Part shown: positions 8,617-15,481 of the stretch, piece by piece | Layout: every line of letters starts with the position of its first letter | Position numbering within the stretch: position 1 is the first letter of the stretch | Assembly: GCA_009775535.1 (NCBI GenBank) | Contig: VSPW01000004.1 | Coordinates: 1-25,526 of the forward strand | Reading direction: 5' to 3' | DNA: 25,526 bases | From: Muribaculaceae bacterium | Lineage (GTDB): Bacteria; Bacteroidota; Bacteroidia; Bacteroidales; Muribaculaceae | The notes under the pieces: generated by a model | Databases searched by the model: none | What the model was told of the DNA's origin: nothing | Seen by the model: the letters and a program-made list of their open reading frames with translations, nothing else | Position numbers and translations under genes: made by a program

Positions 8617-9273
8617 ATGCCACAACAATTCATAATAGGACGTAATGGCACACAACCTTTTGAAATACAGGCAGCTCTCACACGTGTGCACAGCGAACAT
8701 GCCCAGATAACCATCAACGATGACGGCAAATGGACTGTTAAAGACCTAAAGACACCAAAAGAAGGCAACGGAGTATACGTAAGAAATGCCGATGGGGACT
8801 TCAAGCGGATTCGCACATGCCAGATACAGCCAACCGACCTAATAAGGCTAGGCCCTGCAGGACCTAACAGTTTCACATTCATGGCACACCGCGTGCTCAA
8901 TGATCCGGAAAAGCCGAACTCGCTTGCATATGAGTTCCGCTACATGAAACATCTGCACGGAAAGCTTAAAGCCGCCGAGGACGAGCGCGAGGCAAAGAAC
9001 CTCAAGCACTCCAAGATTGCCAAATGGGCGCCGCTCGCCGGATTCGCATTGAGCTTCCTCATCCCTGGTGGTACGGATGTCGGAATGATCGCTATACGCT
9101 TGTCCATAATGGCACCGGGCCTCATTGTAGGACAACTGTTCTTCAAAGATCCGCAAAAGCTCAAAAAGATACGCCAGCGACGCCAGCGGCTGGTGGTATG
9201 CCCCAACTGCGGACGTCCTATGTCTGATTACGATGTATCCAACCTCAGATGCTCGGCATGCCGGGCAATGTAA
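8617..9273 (+). CDS. FHA domain / membrane / zinc-ribbon protein
   Basis: A 218-residue protein of unusual architecture. Residues 1-92 are a forkhead-associated (phosphothreonine-binding) domain: FIIGRN at 5-10, RVHSEHAQI at 23-31 with the conserved S26 and H28, and NGVYV near 51. Residues about 105-135 are charged and helical (possible coiled coil). Two closely spaced hydrophobic segments (about 137-150 and 153-175) suggest a membrane hairpin. The C-terminus is a CPNC...CSAC zinc ribbon (C195, C198, C212, C215). FHA and zinc ribbon would both face the cytoplasm if the two segments form a hairpin. It is coupled to the LytTR gene and followed 33 bases later by the caspase gene. No kinase is encoded nearby to supply the phosphothreonine ligand. 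The domain calls are firm; the cellular role is unknown. Confidence 0.88.
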   Translation: MPQQFIIGRNGTQPFEIQAALTRVHSEHAQITINDDGKWTVKDLKTPKEGNGVYVRNADGDFKRIRTCQIQPTDLIRLGPAGPNSFTFMAHRVLNDPEKPNSLAYEFRYMKHLHGKLKAAEDEREAKNLKHSKIAKWAPLAGFALSFLIPGGTDVGMIAIRLSIMAPGLIVGQLFFKDPQKLKKIRQRRQRLVVCPNCGRPMSDYDVSNLRCSACRAM

Positions 9274-9306
9274 GACCGACACACAAAAATTATTTACATA
9301 TATTTT

Positions 9307-10047
9307 ATGAAAAGACTTTTCAACACACTGATTATCTGTTTAATACTAGTTACTACCGATACTTTATCCGTCAACGCACGTACATTTGCCCTAATCGCTG
9401 GAGTATCGAACTATGGAGTCGAGGACGCAAACCTGAGCCAAACCACAAAGGATGCGAAAGCTTTCAAACAGCTGCTGTCAAAACAGACAAAGGACATCAC
9501 CCTGCTGACAAGCACATACGCCAATCACGACAACATCCTTGAAAAACTGCGCGCAATATGCAACCGTGCACAAAACGGCGACCGCATAATCTTCTACTTC
9601 AGCGGACACGGCAACAAAGGCTACCTGCTGACAAGCGACATCAAACCGCTGTATTATACCGAAATCGCAAATATACTCAACACCACAAAGGCCTCAGATG
9701 TCATCTGTTTCATTGATGCCTGCTTCGCTGGAACACTTGCTTCCGGCACTACAGTACAGAGCACCGCATCACTGTCGAACCATGATGGGCATGCATACTT
9801 CGTATCATGCCGCCCCACAGAGACATCAAAGGAAGCTGCATGGGTCGGACAAGGTTTTTTCACACAGGCCCTGCTGAAAGGTTTGAGAGGCAAATGCGAC
9901 TACGACCACAACAAGGAAATAACTGTATTGGAATTATTTAAATATATCCATGCCGATGTCACCAGGCGCTCCCTAAAGGGGCAGCACCCTCAACTGATCG
10001 CCCCAAAAGGCATGCATGACAAAGTAATTTTCGACTGGAAGGAATAG
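9307..10047 (+). CDS. Exported caspase-like peptidase (C14/metacaspase family)
   Basis: A 246-residue protein. The first ~24 residues are a signal peptide (basic MKR, hydrophobic core, small residues before RTFALIAGVSNY), so the enzyme should act outside the inner membrane. The rest is one p20-like caspase fold: the first strand FALIAGVSNYG, then IIFYFSGHGNKG with catalytic H101, and VICFIDACFAG with catalytic C139. The D-x-C arrangement is metacaspase-like, where cleavage after Arg or Lys is usual. No C-terminal partner domain is attached, unlike many bacterial caspases. It is the last gene of the first transcription unit, with no obvious terminator before the next promoter. Neighbouring acidic membrane proteins and the Sel1 protein are candidate partners or substrates by context only. 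Confidence 0.9.
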   Translation: MKRLFNTLIICLILVTTDTLSVNARTFALIAGVSNYGVEDANLSQTTKDAKAFKQLLSKQTKDITLLTSTYANHDNILEKLRAICNRAQNGDRIIFYFSGHGNKGYLLTSDIKPLYYTEIANILNTTKASDVICFIDACFAGTLASGTTVQSTASLSNHDGHAYFVSCRPTETSKEAAWVGQGFFTQALLKGLRGKCDYDHNKEITVLELFKYIHADVTRRSLKGQHPQLIAPKGMHDKVIFDWKE

Positions 10048-10122
10048 TACTCATGTTTCGTCACTGAAAATCGAAGTTTCAACATAAAACCTTATACCAC
10101 TCGTCCATTAATATCCTAAAAA

Positions 10123-10155
10123 TTTGCAAACCCCATTGCTGATGGCATATCTTTG
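10123..10155 (+). promoter_or_regulatory. Promoter inside the cluster (-33 TTTG / -7 TATCTTTG)
   Basis: TTTG at 10123-10126 and TATCTTTG at 10148-10155, 21 bases apart, match both parts of the Bacteroidetes housekeeping promoter. The predicted start near 10162 leaves a 45-base leader before the ATG at 10207. This is the best promoter in the window. Confidence 0.75.
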
Positions 10156-10206
10156 CAATGTAATCAATCAGAATCATCACATCAAATCAATAAACAATCC
10201 GAGACT

Positions 10207-11004
10207 ATGAATACCAATAGCGACGACACAATGTACATCAATCCAGAGAACAATCCGTTAGCCAGCAAAAAGTCCGGTAACTCAAAGGCCACCATGACTG
10301 CAACCGCTGGAGCAGGCTTTGCCGTAGGGACTGCTGCCGGAATAGGTGGGAGCATGGCTTTCGCATCCGATAAAGTAGAGCACAATGAAGACGATGTGCA
10401 GGAAGCGGTAGAGTCGCAATCCACACAAACCGAAACACAATCAACACCACAGCAGCACCCACATCGGCCTAATCCCCCACAGAATCCTGAACAGGAACAA
10501 GCTACCGAAAATAACATCGAAGTTACGCCGATAACAGAAACAGAACCCGAGACTACAAATACCACCGGCACAACTGGAACTACTTCACAAACAGGGCAGG
10601 AACAAGAGATTGTCGAACTTCCAGAAATAGAAGAGAATCCAGATGATGTCGTTGATGAGATCCTAGCAGTAGAAGAAATAGACCCTTCCGATATCGATGG
10701 TATGGAAGTATTCCAATTCAACGAGCTCACCACCGTATACACCGTTGATGGACAAGAGCTTACTGCAGCCACATTCCAGATGGACAACGGTTTCGAGGGA
10801 ATGATAGTTGATGTTGATGGTGACGGTGTATTCGATGACATGGCAACCCTTGATGGTTACAGCGTAGGACAAGCACCATTGCTCACAGTAGATGACGTGG
10901 AAATGGAGTTAACCCCATCAACCGAATACCTGGCCCAGAACGATGATATAGACCAACCCCTGACCGATGCCACATACATGGACGACATGATCGACCTCGC
11001 CTGA
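10207..11004 (+). CDS. Acidic single-helix membrane protein, unknown function
   Basis: A 265-residue protein I do not recognise. An in-frame TTG at 10153 would extend it, but that codon lies inside the -7 promoter element, so the ATG at 10207 is preferred. A basic stretch (ASKKSGNSKATM) precedes a Gly/Ala-rich hydrophobic helix (TAGAGFAVGTAAGIGGSMAFA, about residues 33-53); the rest is acidic, Thr/Pro/Gln-rich and low-complexity to about residue 150, then a more ordered C-terminal part. Residues 202-211 (DVDGDGVFDD) resemble a calcium-binding DxDxDG loop. Charge around the helix predicts the N-terminus inside and the acidic part outside. Layout resembles the gene at 11893-12504. First gene of the second unit. 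Confidence 0.78.
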   Translation: MNTNSDDTMYINPENNPLASKKSGNSKATMTATAGAGFAVGTAAGIGGSMAFASDKVEHNEDDVQEAVESQSTQTETQSTPQQHPHRPNPPQNPEQEQATENNIEVTPITETEPETTNTTGTTGTTSQTGQEQEIVELPEIEENPDDVVDEILAVEEIDPSDIDGMEVFQFNELTTVYTVDGQELTAATFQMDNGFEGMIVDVDGDGVFDDMATLDGYSVGQAPLLTVDDVEMELTPSTEYLAQNDDIDQPLTDATYMDDMIDLA

Positions 11005-11063
11005 TACATTCCCACATATCACAAAAGCCATATAACGACCCAATCCTAAAACCAACAACAACG

Positions 11064-11291
11064 ATGTCCGAAACCGACAGACCGATATTGAACGTCACAT
11101 GCCCTAACCCGGAATGCCGCCACCCCTTCAAGATGTACCGCCCCGACAAGCCTGGCATCGTAAAGGTAGGTTGCCCGAAATGCAAGAAGCAGTTCCCTAT
11201 GCAGATACCGGCCAATGCATTCGCTCCAGCCGACAACTCCGGAGCACCGACCAAGCGGATTCCTGTCGAAGAGACACCTGATGACATATAA
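11064..11291 (+). CDS. Zinc-ribbon N-terminal fragment
   Basis: The translated part of the interrupted gene up to the TAA: 75 residues with one four-cysteine zinc ribbon (C13, C18 in CPNPEC; C37, C40 in CPKC) and a Pro/Ala-rich tail. This kind of ribbon (an MJ0042-like zinc-finger pattern) is often found at the N-terminus of bacterial regulatory or membrane-linked proteins. The ATG at 11064 is preceded by an A/C-rich leader like its neighbours. If the TAA is real this peptide alone would be made, and whether it folds and functions is unknown. Confidence 0.6.
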   Translation: MSETDRPILNVTCPNPECRHPFKMYRPDKPGIVKVGCPKCKKQFPMQIPANAFAPADNSGAPTKRIPVEETPDDI

Positions 11292-11426
11292 AGCTTCCCA
11301 TGTCCGCACTGCGGCGGATACAATATATGTCTTAAAGGAGGTGGACGCAACCTACTGAAGGTCACATGCCCAAAATGCAAAGGCAATATCTCCGTATCTG
11401 TTGACCGCCCTACCCCACAGACCGAA

Positions 11427-11846
11427 TTGGTAAGCATTGGCAATGATTCATTTGAGGAGGAGTTTGAACAGTTCGACAGCGAAGACTCCCCAAAGATATC
11501 AACAGCTCTGAGGGTATTCACAAAAAGGCGCTTCCTCCCAGACATAAAGACGGACTATACCCTAAAAAATGGCAACTATACCATCGGGCGTGAAGACTCG
11601 GAGAACCAGCCGGAAATACCTATATCAGGAGATGTGACCGTAAGCAGACGCTCCGTACGGCTTGAAGTCTTCAACGGGCATGATGGTGACAACCAATTCA
11701 ACTTCACGGTAATGAAGGCTGTCAACCCAGTCACAGTCAATGGAAAGCGGCTTATGCCCGGCGAAAGCATATTCCTCACCATCGGCGACAAGATTAGGAT
11801 GGGAAAGACCGATATGGAACTGATTAAGGAAAACCACAAAAAATAA
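11427..11846 (+). CDS. FHA domain C-terminal fragment of the interrupted gene
   Basis: The FHA-encoding part downstream of the TAA. The coordinates given start at the first plausible in-frame alternative codon (TTG at 11427), but the coding-like sequence begins straight after the stop at 11292 and contains the second zinc ribbon, so this start is weak. Residues about 45-135 are an FHA domain: YTIGRE, then DVTVSRRSVRL, in which the conserved Ser stays but the usual His is Ser, and NPVTVNGKRL with the conserved Asn. Loss of the His may weaken phosphothreonine binding. Domain order (ribbons then FHA) is the reverse of the FHA protein at 8617-9273. Confidence 0.5.
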   Translation: MVSIGNDSFEEEFEQFDSEDSPKISTALRVFTKRRFLPDIKTDYTLKNGNYTIGREDSENQPEIPISGDVTVSRRSVRLEVFNGHDGDNQFNFTVMKAVNPVTVNGKRLMPGESIFLTIGDKIRMGKTDMELIKENHKK

Positions 11847-11892
11847 ACAAAAAACAAATCACGATTTCAACAACCAAATAAATATAACGACT

Positions 11893-12504
11893 ATGGAAAC
11901 AAAGGCATTTGAAGACTTCGATAGCATGGACACCCAGCAAGAAGAACAGGCAAAGAAAGAAAAGAAGGCATCAGCAGCTAAAGTTGCCGGCATAGCAGGT
12001 GCTGCCGGTATAGCAGGAGGCGCCACAGCATTCGGTGTCGAGGCCGCCATTGACATGATAAACAACAATATCGATATCGAAGATGAAATAATCGAGGAAG
12101 CTCCCACTCCGGCATCCCCGTCCCGCCCACAGCGCACACCAGAAACCCTCGTACAGGAAGAAACCGTACAGCAGGAAATCACCCCAGAAGTTCAGGAAAC
12201 GGTCGTTGCCGCCGATATAGTGGCCGGTGAACTTGTGGACAACGAAGGCAACCCCTTGCCTTTAGTAGAAGAAGGCCAAACCACAGTAGCCATAGAAGAG
12301 CCTGAGATAGTGGAAATAATAATGCCACAGTCAGAAGTAGCCGAGGCTGATATCGAAGATATACTCTTAGAACCGGAAATAGAATCATCCGACGATGTGA
12401 TTATTGGCGAAGAGCTCGCCGATATCGGATTGGGTGGGCTGGATGACAACATGGAAGATCTCGCGGACGACATCATCCTTAACGACTTTGAACCAATCGT
12501 ATAA
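11893..12504 (+). CDS. Second acidic single-helix membrane protein, unknown function
   Basis: A 203-residue protein with no family I recognise. The N-terminus is polar, then strongly basic (QAKKEKKASAAK), followed by a Gly/Ala-rich hydrophobic helix (VAGIAGAAGIAGGATAFGVEAA, about residues 32-53), then a very acidic, Pro/Val/Ile-rich tail ending in a DDNMEDLADDIILNDF-type stretch. The ELVDNEGNPLPLVEEGQTT part looks like a short beta unit. Layout, charge pattern and neighbourhood match the product of 10207-11004, so the two are probably distant paralogues or functional analogues. Topology predicted: N-terminus in the cytoplasm, acidic tail outside. It lies 46 bases after the FHA gene and 22 before the Sel1 gene, in one unit. 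Confidence 0.78.
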   Translation: METKAFEDFDSMDTQQEEQAKKEKKASAAKVAGIAGAAGIAGGATAFGVEAAIDMINNNIDIEDEIIEEAPTPASPSRPQRTPETLVQEETVQQEITPEVQETVVAADIVAGELVDNEGNPLPLVEEGQTTVAIEEPEIVEIIMPQSEVAEADIEDILLEPEIESSDDVIIGEELADIGLGGLDDNMEDLADDIILNDFEPIV

Positions 12505-12526
12505 AAAACTTACAAACGATATATAA

Positions 12527-14101
12527 ATGAGAAACTGGATTTTAGCCGGTGCAGTTGCCATAGCGGCAGTTGCAACAACAGGGACTGCTCACGCCGCTTC
12601 CGCTACCGAAGGCTCACAGCAGGCAGCTACGGTAACAAACGACAGCATAAACACAGTGATAACTCAGGCAAACGCAGGTGATGCCCGTGCCCAGAACATA
12701 CTGGCCACATGGCTATACACAGGACAGTTTAAAGACAAACTTCCCCAGGACTACAATAAAGCAGCTGTGCTGTGGGCCCGCTCCGCAAAACAGAATTTTC
12801 CATTGGCCATCGGCAACCTTGGACTGTGCTACCAGTTCGGCAACGGCGTTGAAGCCGACTCACTTAAAGCTGTCAAGCTCTATGAACGCTCACTTAAGAA
12901 AGGCAACGAAGCCCTGCTGCATCAGCAGGAAAAGATAGCCGATGGTGGCAACGTGTTCAGCGCCATATTCGTAGGACATTGCTACCAGGATGGTGTAGGT
13001 ACAGGACGCGATACAGACAAGGCCATACACTACTACACTATCGCTGCCGAAAAGAACTCTGTCCCGGCACAGTTGCGCCTGGCCCTGCTTATGCGCAATT
13101 CCGCAAAGCCGGCCGAAGCCGCAAAATGGTTCAAGCGCGCAATGGAAAACGGCAACATCAATGCCACATACATGTACGGCAAGATGATGCTTGACGGCAC
13201 AGGAATCCAGCGCGATGCCGAACAAGGTTTCAACTATATCCTGCGTGCCGCACAGGCCGGATTTCCAATGGCTGAATACCAGGCTGGCATCTGCTATGAG
13301 ACTGGCAACGGGGTTACACAAAACGATGAAAACGCTGCCATGTGGACGCAACGCGCTGCCGCCGGAGGTGTAGGCGCCGCTCAATGGGCTGCCGCACAGA
13401 ACTGCATCAACGGCAAAGGCGTAGACGTCAACTATCCACAGGCACTCTACTGGCTATCCGAAGCCGTAGCGCAGAAATACAACCGCCAGTTTGAGAAGAA
13501 ATTTGCTCCAGGACAGGAGGATACATGGCTCGACACCCCATTTGGTACATACCTGCAGGGCATGGACACATATCTTAACGACCACGATTACGAAAAGGCC
13601 ATTTCAACATTCAAGACATTCGGCAAAAGCAAGATGCCTCTTGCCAAGACTATGGAGGCAATTGTGATGGCCGACAAGGAAAACCCAAAGGCCAATCCCA
13701 AGAAGGCAATCAAGCTCCTTAAGGACGCAGCCAAGACCGATGCACTGGCCCAATTCACCCTTGGCAAGATGCTTGAATCAGGTGAAGGCACAGAAAAGGA
13801 CATGAAAGAAGCCGTAGCGCTAATCACCAAGGCCGCTGAAGCCGGAATGCCTGAAGCACAATGCTATCTAGGCGACATGTACTACGAAGGACGCGGCGTT
13901 GCACAGGACTACACACAGGCAGTTGCCCTGTACAAACAGGTTCTTAGCCAGTCACAGCTCTCGCAGGTATCAGCCAAGCGCCTCGCCGAATGCTACGACA
14001 ACGCATGGGGAGGTCTCCAGACCGACAAGGAAGCCGCCAAAGCTCTCCGCGAAGCCAACTACACCGACTATATCCCTGCAACACTGAAACTAATCCCTTA
14101 A
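12527..14101 (+). CDS. Secreted Sel1-repeat (TPR-like) protein
   Basis: A 524-residue protein with a clean signal peptide (about residues 1-24, ending in TAHA). The remainder is built of Sel1-like repeats of about 36 residues, recognisable by A...LG..Y..G.GV..D...A..WY..AA.. units, for example LGLCYQFGNGVEADSLKAVK, YGKMMLDGTGIQRDAEQGFN, AGICYETGNGVTQNDENAAM and LGDMYYEGRGVAQDYTQAVA. The repeats cover about residues 45-310 and 375-490, with a less regular stretch between. Such solenoids hold protein complexes together and often bring envelope or signalling partners into contact. As the last gene of the cluster and a predicted periplasmic protein, it may scaffold the caspase and acidic proteins; that is inference. 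A terminator follows at once. Confidence 0.92.
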   Translation: MRNWILAGAVAIAAVATTGTAHAASATEGSQQAATVTNDSINTVITQANAGDARAQNILATWLYTGQFKDKLPQDYNKAAVLWARSAKQNFPLAIGNLGLCYQFGNGVEADSLKAVKLYERSLKKGNEALLHQQEKIADGGNVFSAIFVGHCYQDGVGTGRDTDKAIHYYTIAAEKNSVPAQLRLALLMRNSAKPAEAAKWFKRAMENGNINATYMYGKMMLDGTGIQRDAEQGFNYILRAAQAGFPMAEYQAGICYETGNGVTQNDENAAMWTQRAAAGGVGAAQWAAAQNCINGKGVDVNYPQALYWLSEAVAQKYNRQFEKKFAPGQEDTWLDTPFGTYLQGMDTYLNDHDYEKAISTFKTFGKSKMPLAKTMEAIVMADKENPKANPKKAIKLLKDAAKTDALAQFTLGKMLESGEGTEKDMKEAVALITKAAEAGMPEAQCYLGDMYYEGRGVAQDYTQAVALYKQVLSQSQLSQVSAKRLAECYDNAWGGLQTDKEAAKALREANYTDYIPATLKLIP

Positions 14102-14135
14102 GCATAAAACCAGATCTTAATACAAATAAACACAC

Positions 14136-14165
14136 AAAAGCGCTCCCATTACAGGGAGCGCTTTT
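14136..14165 (+). terminator. Rho-independent terminator ending the cluster
   Basis: A perfect 12-bp stem (AAAAGCGCTCCC / GGGAGCGCTTTT) with a 6-base loop and terminal T run, 34 bases after the Sel1 gene stop. As the stem has A on one side and T on the other it could work in both directions. Confidence 0.9.
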
Positions 14166-14279
14166 CTCATATACATCATACAGACATAATTTAATGCTAT
14201 CATCTATTTCTAAGTTTGAATCCCGATATCATAAATCGGCATACTTCAGAAGTAGCAACTTGCTGTATCTATCCCTAAC

Positions 14280-14291
14280 GCGGTATACCGC
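14280..14291. repeat. 12-bp perfect palindrome
   Basis: GCGGTATACCGC lies in the 287-bp space between two convergent genes. It could be a protein-binding site or chance. Apart from this palindrome and the two terminators I see nothing definite in the 14102-14388 gap. Confidence 0.3.
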
Positions 14292-14313
14292 TATGTCTAT
14301 GGTGGTAGATTGA

Positions 14314-14348
14314 ATCAATGCCGGACATCAAACGATGCCGGCATTGAT
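14314..14348 (-). terminator. Hairpin terminator for the convergent minus-strand gene
   Basis: An 11-bp perfect stem (ATCAATGCCGG / CCGGCATTGAT) with a 13-base loop, 41 bases beyond the stop of the gene at 14389-15351. No strong T tract on the minus strand, so efficiency is uncertain. Confidence 0.6.
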
Positions 14349-14388
14349 AATATTCCTATAATTATTTAGCTTACCTGTACGGTAATAC

Positions 14389-15351
14389 TTAATTTCCGAA
14401 TGAAAGTGTGGTGAAATAGTGCATCTGACCGCCAGATGTGTACTGCGGAGAGAAATTCAAGCTCACAAACTGACCATTCTGCCCAAACCAAGAGGCGCTC
14501 AGCGTTGTACCAGCATTGTTATAGCTCACAGGTAACCCATAAAGGTTCACAAGCCGTGAATATACTGTATTATACCGCGCCATGTCGTTATAAGGAGTTG
14601 AATATACAAATTGTGAAGACACCAGCCCTCCTCCAGGGCCATAATATAGCGTGGCATCAGGCCAATATACATTGAGCTGTGGCACATTGGTCAGGAACAC
14701 CATATTATCGCCATATCCTACAACATCGTAACCGCTATTGACTAGCGCGTTGATTGACAAATTGAGGGCTGTGCCGAACGAAATGCCCAACACCGTGGTC
14801 AACACAGGATAATGCCCGACAGGACGCCATGCTGGCGGCGGTACAGGACGGCGGAACGGACGCATAGGCGGCAGGTGGGGGCGTGATGGTAGCCCGGCAT
14901 GCGGCGGACGGTGGCCAATATGCCCATGTCCTGGGCGATTAGGACGGTTGGGATGATTGGGACGGTGGTTTGGCAGCGGCCTTTCCGGACGCCCGGGATT
15001 ATGGCTACCACCGTTGCCAGGACGGTTGGGACGGCCCGGATTATTGTTCCCGGGATTGTGGTTACCGCCATTGCCGGGACGGTTGGGACGGCCCGGATTA
15101 TTGTTCCCAGGATTGTGGCTTCCGCCGTTGCCGGGACGGTTGGGACGGCCCGGATTATTGTTCCCGGGATTGTGGCTGCCGCCATTGCCGGGACGGTTGG
15201 GACGTGAAGATCCACCAGGACGACCTCCATGATTATTATTTACAGTATTGTGTTCAGTCCTGCCTGGACGGCGTCCCTGAGCTTCTACCACAGGACAACA
15301 AAGCATCCCGCAAAGAAGTATGGCTGTAACGGTACGTATTATTCTATTCAT
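14389..15351 (-). CDS. Secreted Gly/Asn/Pro/Arg-rich repeat protein
   Basis: A 320-residue protein of unknown function. A signal peptide covers about residues 1-24 (hydrophobic core AILLCGMLCCPVVEA). Residues ~25-165 are low-complexity and strongly basic: a 19-residue unit of the type NPGRPNRPGNGGSHNPGNN is repeated in tandem, followed by a His/Pro/Arg-rich stretch (RPNHPNRPNRPGHGHIGHRP). Residues ~180-320 form a separate, ordered domain rich in Tyr, Gly and Asn, with a hydrophobic start (VLTTVLGISFGTALNLSINA) and predicted beta strands; I cannot assign it. The basic repeats could bind polyanions such as LPS, DNA or cell-wall polymers, but this is a guess. It has its own hairpin downstream and a 130-base gap upstream, so it is probably a single-gene unit. 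Confidence 0.82.
   Translation of the reverse strand: MNRIIRTVTAILLCGMLCCPVVEAQGRRPGRTEHNTVNNNHGGRPGGSSRPNRPGNGGSHNPGNNNPGRPNRPGNGGSHNPGNNNPGRPNRPGNGGNHNPGNNNPGRPNRPGNGGSHNPGRPERPLPNHRPNHPNRPNRPGHGHIGHRPPHAGLPSRPHLPPMRPFRRPVPPPAWRPVGHYPVLTTVLGISFGTALNLSINALVNSGYDVVGYGDNMVFLTNVPQLNVYWPDATLYYGPGGGLVSSQFVYSTPYNDMARYNTVYSRLVNLYGLPVSYNNAGTTLSASWFGQNGQFVSLNFSPQYTSGGQMHYFTTLSFGN
14991..15204. repeat. 57-bp tandem repeat array
   Basis: Unit starts fall at 15037, 15094 and 15151, exactly 57 bases apart, with a truncated unit before (14991-15036); the last copy lacks its final 3 bases. Copies differ at only a few positions. Each encodes 19 residues of the secreted protein on the minus strand, keeping frame. 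Confidence 0.9.
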
Positions 15352-15481
15352 TTCTGAGTGATTTGAACGGGTTCGTATATCATTTCTTATTTAGAAAGAT
15401 TCCGTGACTAAAAGTTTAACGGCAGTTGTCTATTTTGGTTCAAACTACCATATTTTATGACAGAACACCCTATTATATCGG

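Larger units (their letters stand above)
11064..11846 (+). pseudogene. Double zinc-ribbon/FHA gene interrupted by in-frame TAA
   Basis: The whole stretch is one reading frame of 260 codons with a single internal TAA at 11289-11291 (codon 76). Before it lies one zinc ribbon; four codons after it starts a second (CPHC...CPKC), then an acidic linker and an FHA domain. The frame is the same on both sides and no other damage is seen. No ATG occurs in frame between the stop and the FHA core, so normal re-initiation would have to use a non-ATG codon. This may be a recent nonsense mutation, a strain variant, a sequence error, or readthrough. Confidence 0.6.

Noticed and set aside
10182..10841. 219-codon minus-strand Ser/Val/Cys-rich open frame
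   Set aside because: It mirrors the acidic low-complexity plus-strand gene, which has a promoter and a sensible topology.
11334..11343. Perfect Shine-Dalgarno-like AAGGAGGTGG
   Set aside because: It encodes LKGGG within the second zinc ribbon; no start codon in frame lies at a fitting distance, and Bacteroidetes seldom use this signal.
14208..14240. tRNA T-arm-like GTTTGAATCCC
   Set aside because: The flanking bases do not form a T stem, and no acceptor or anticodon arm can be drawn.
14991..15204. Possible CRISPR array
   Set aside because: Repeats are directly adjacent with no unique spacers, and the 57-base unit keeps a coding frame.
14899..15329. Plus-strand open frames with Pro/Leu/Gly-rich repeats over the repeat gene
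   Set aside because: They are antisense shadows of the 57-bp repeats; the minus-strand frame has a signal peptide, a folded C-terminal domain and a stop near a terminator.
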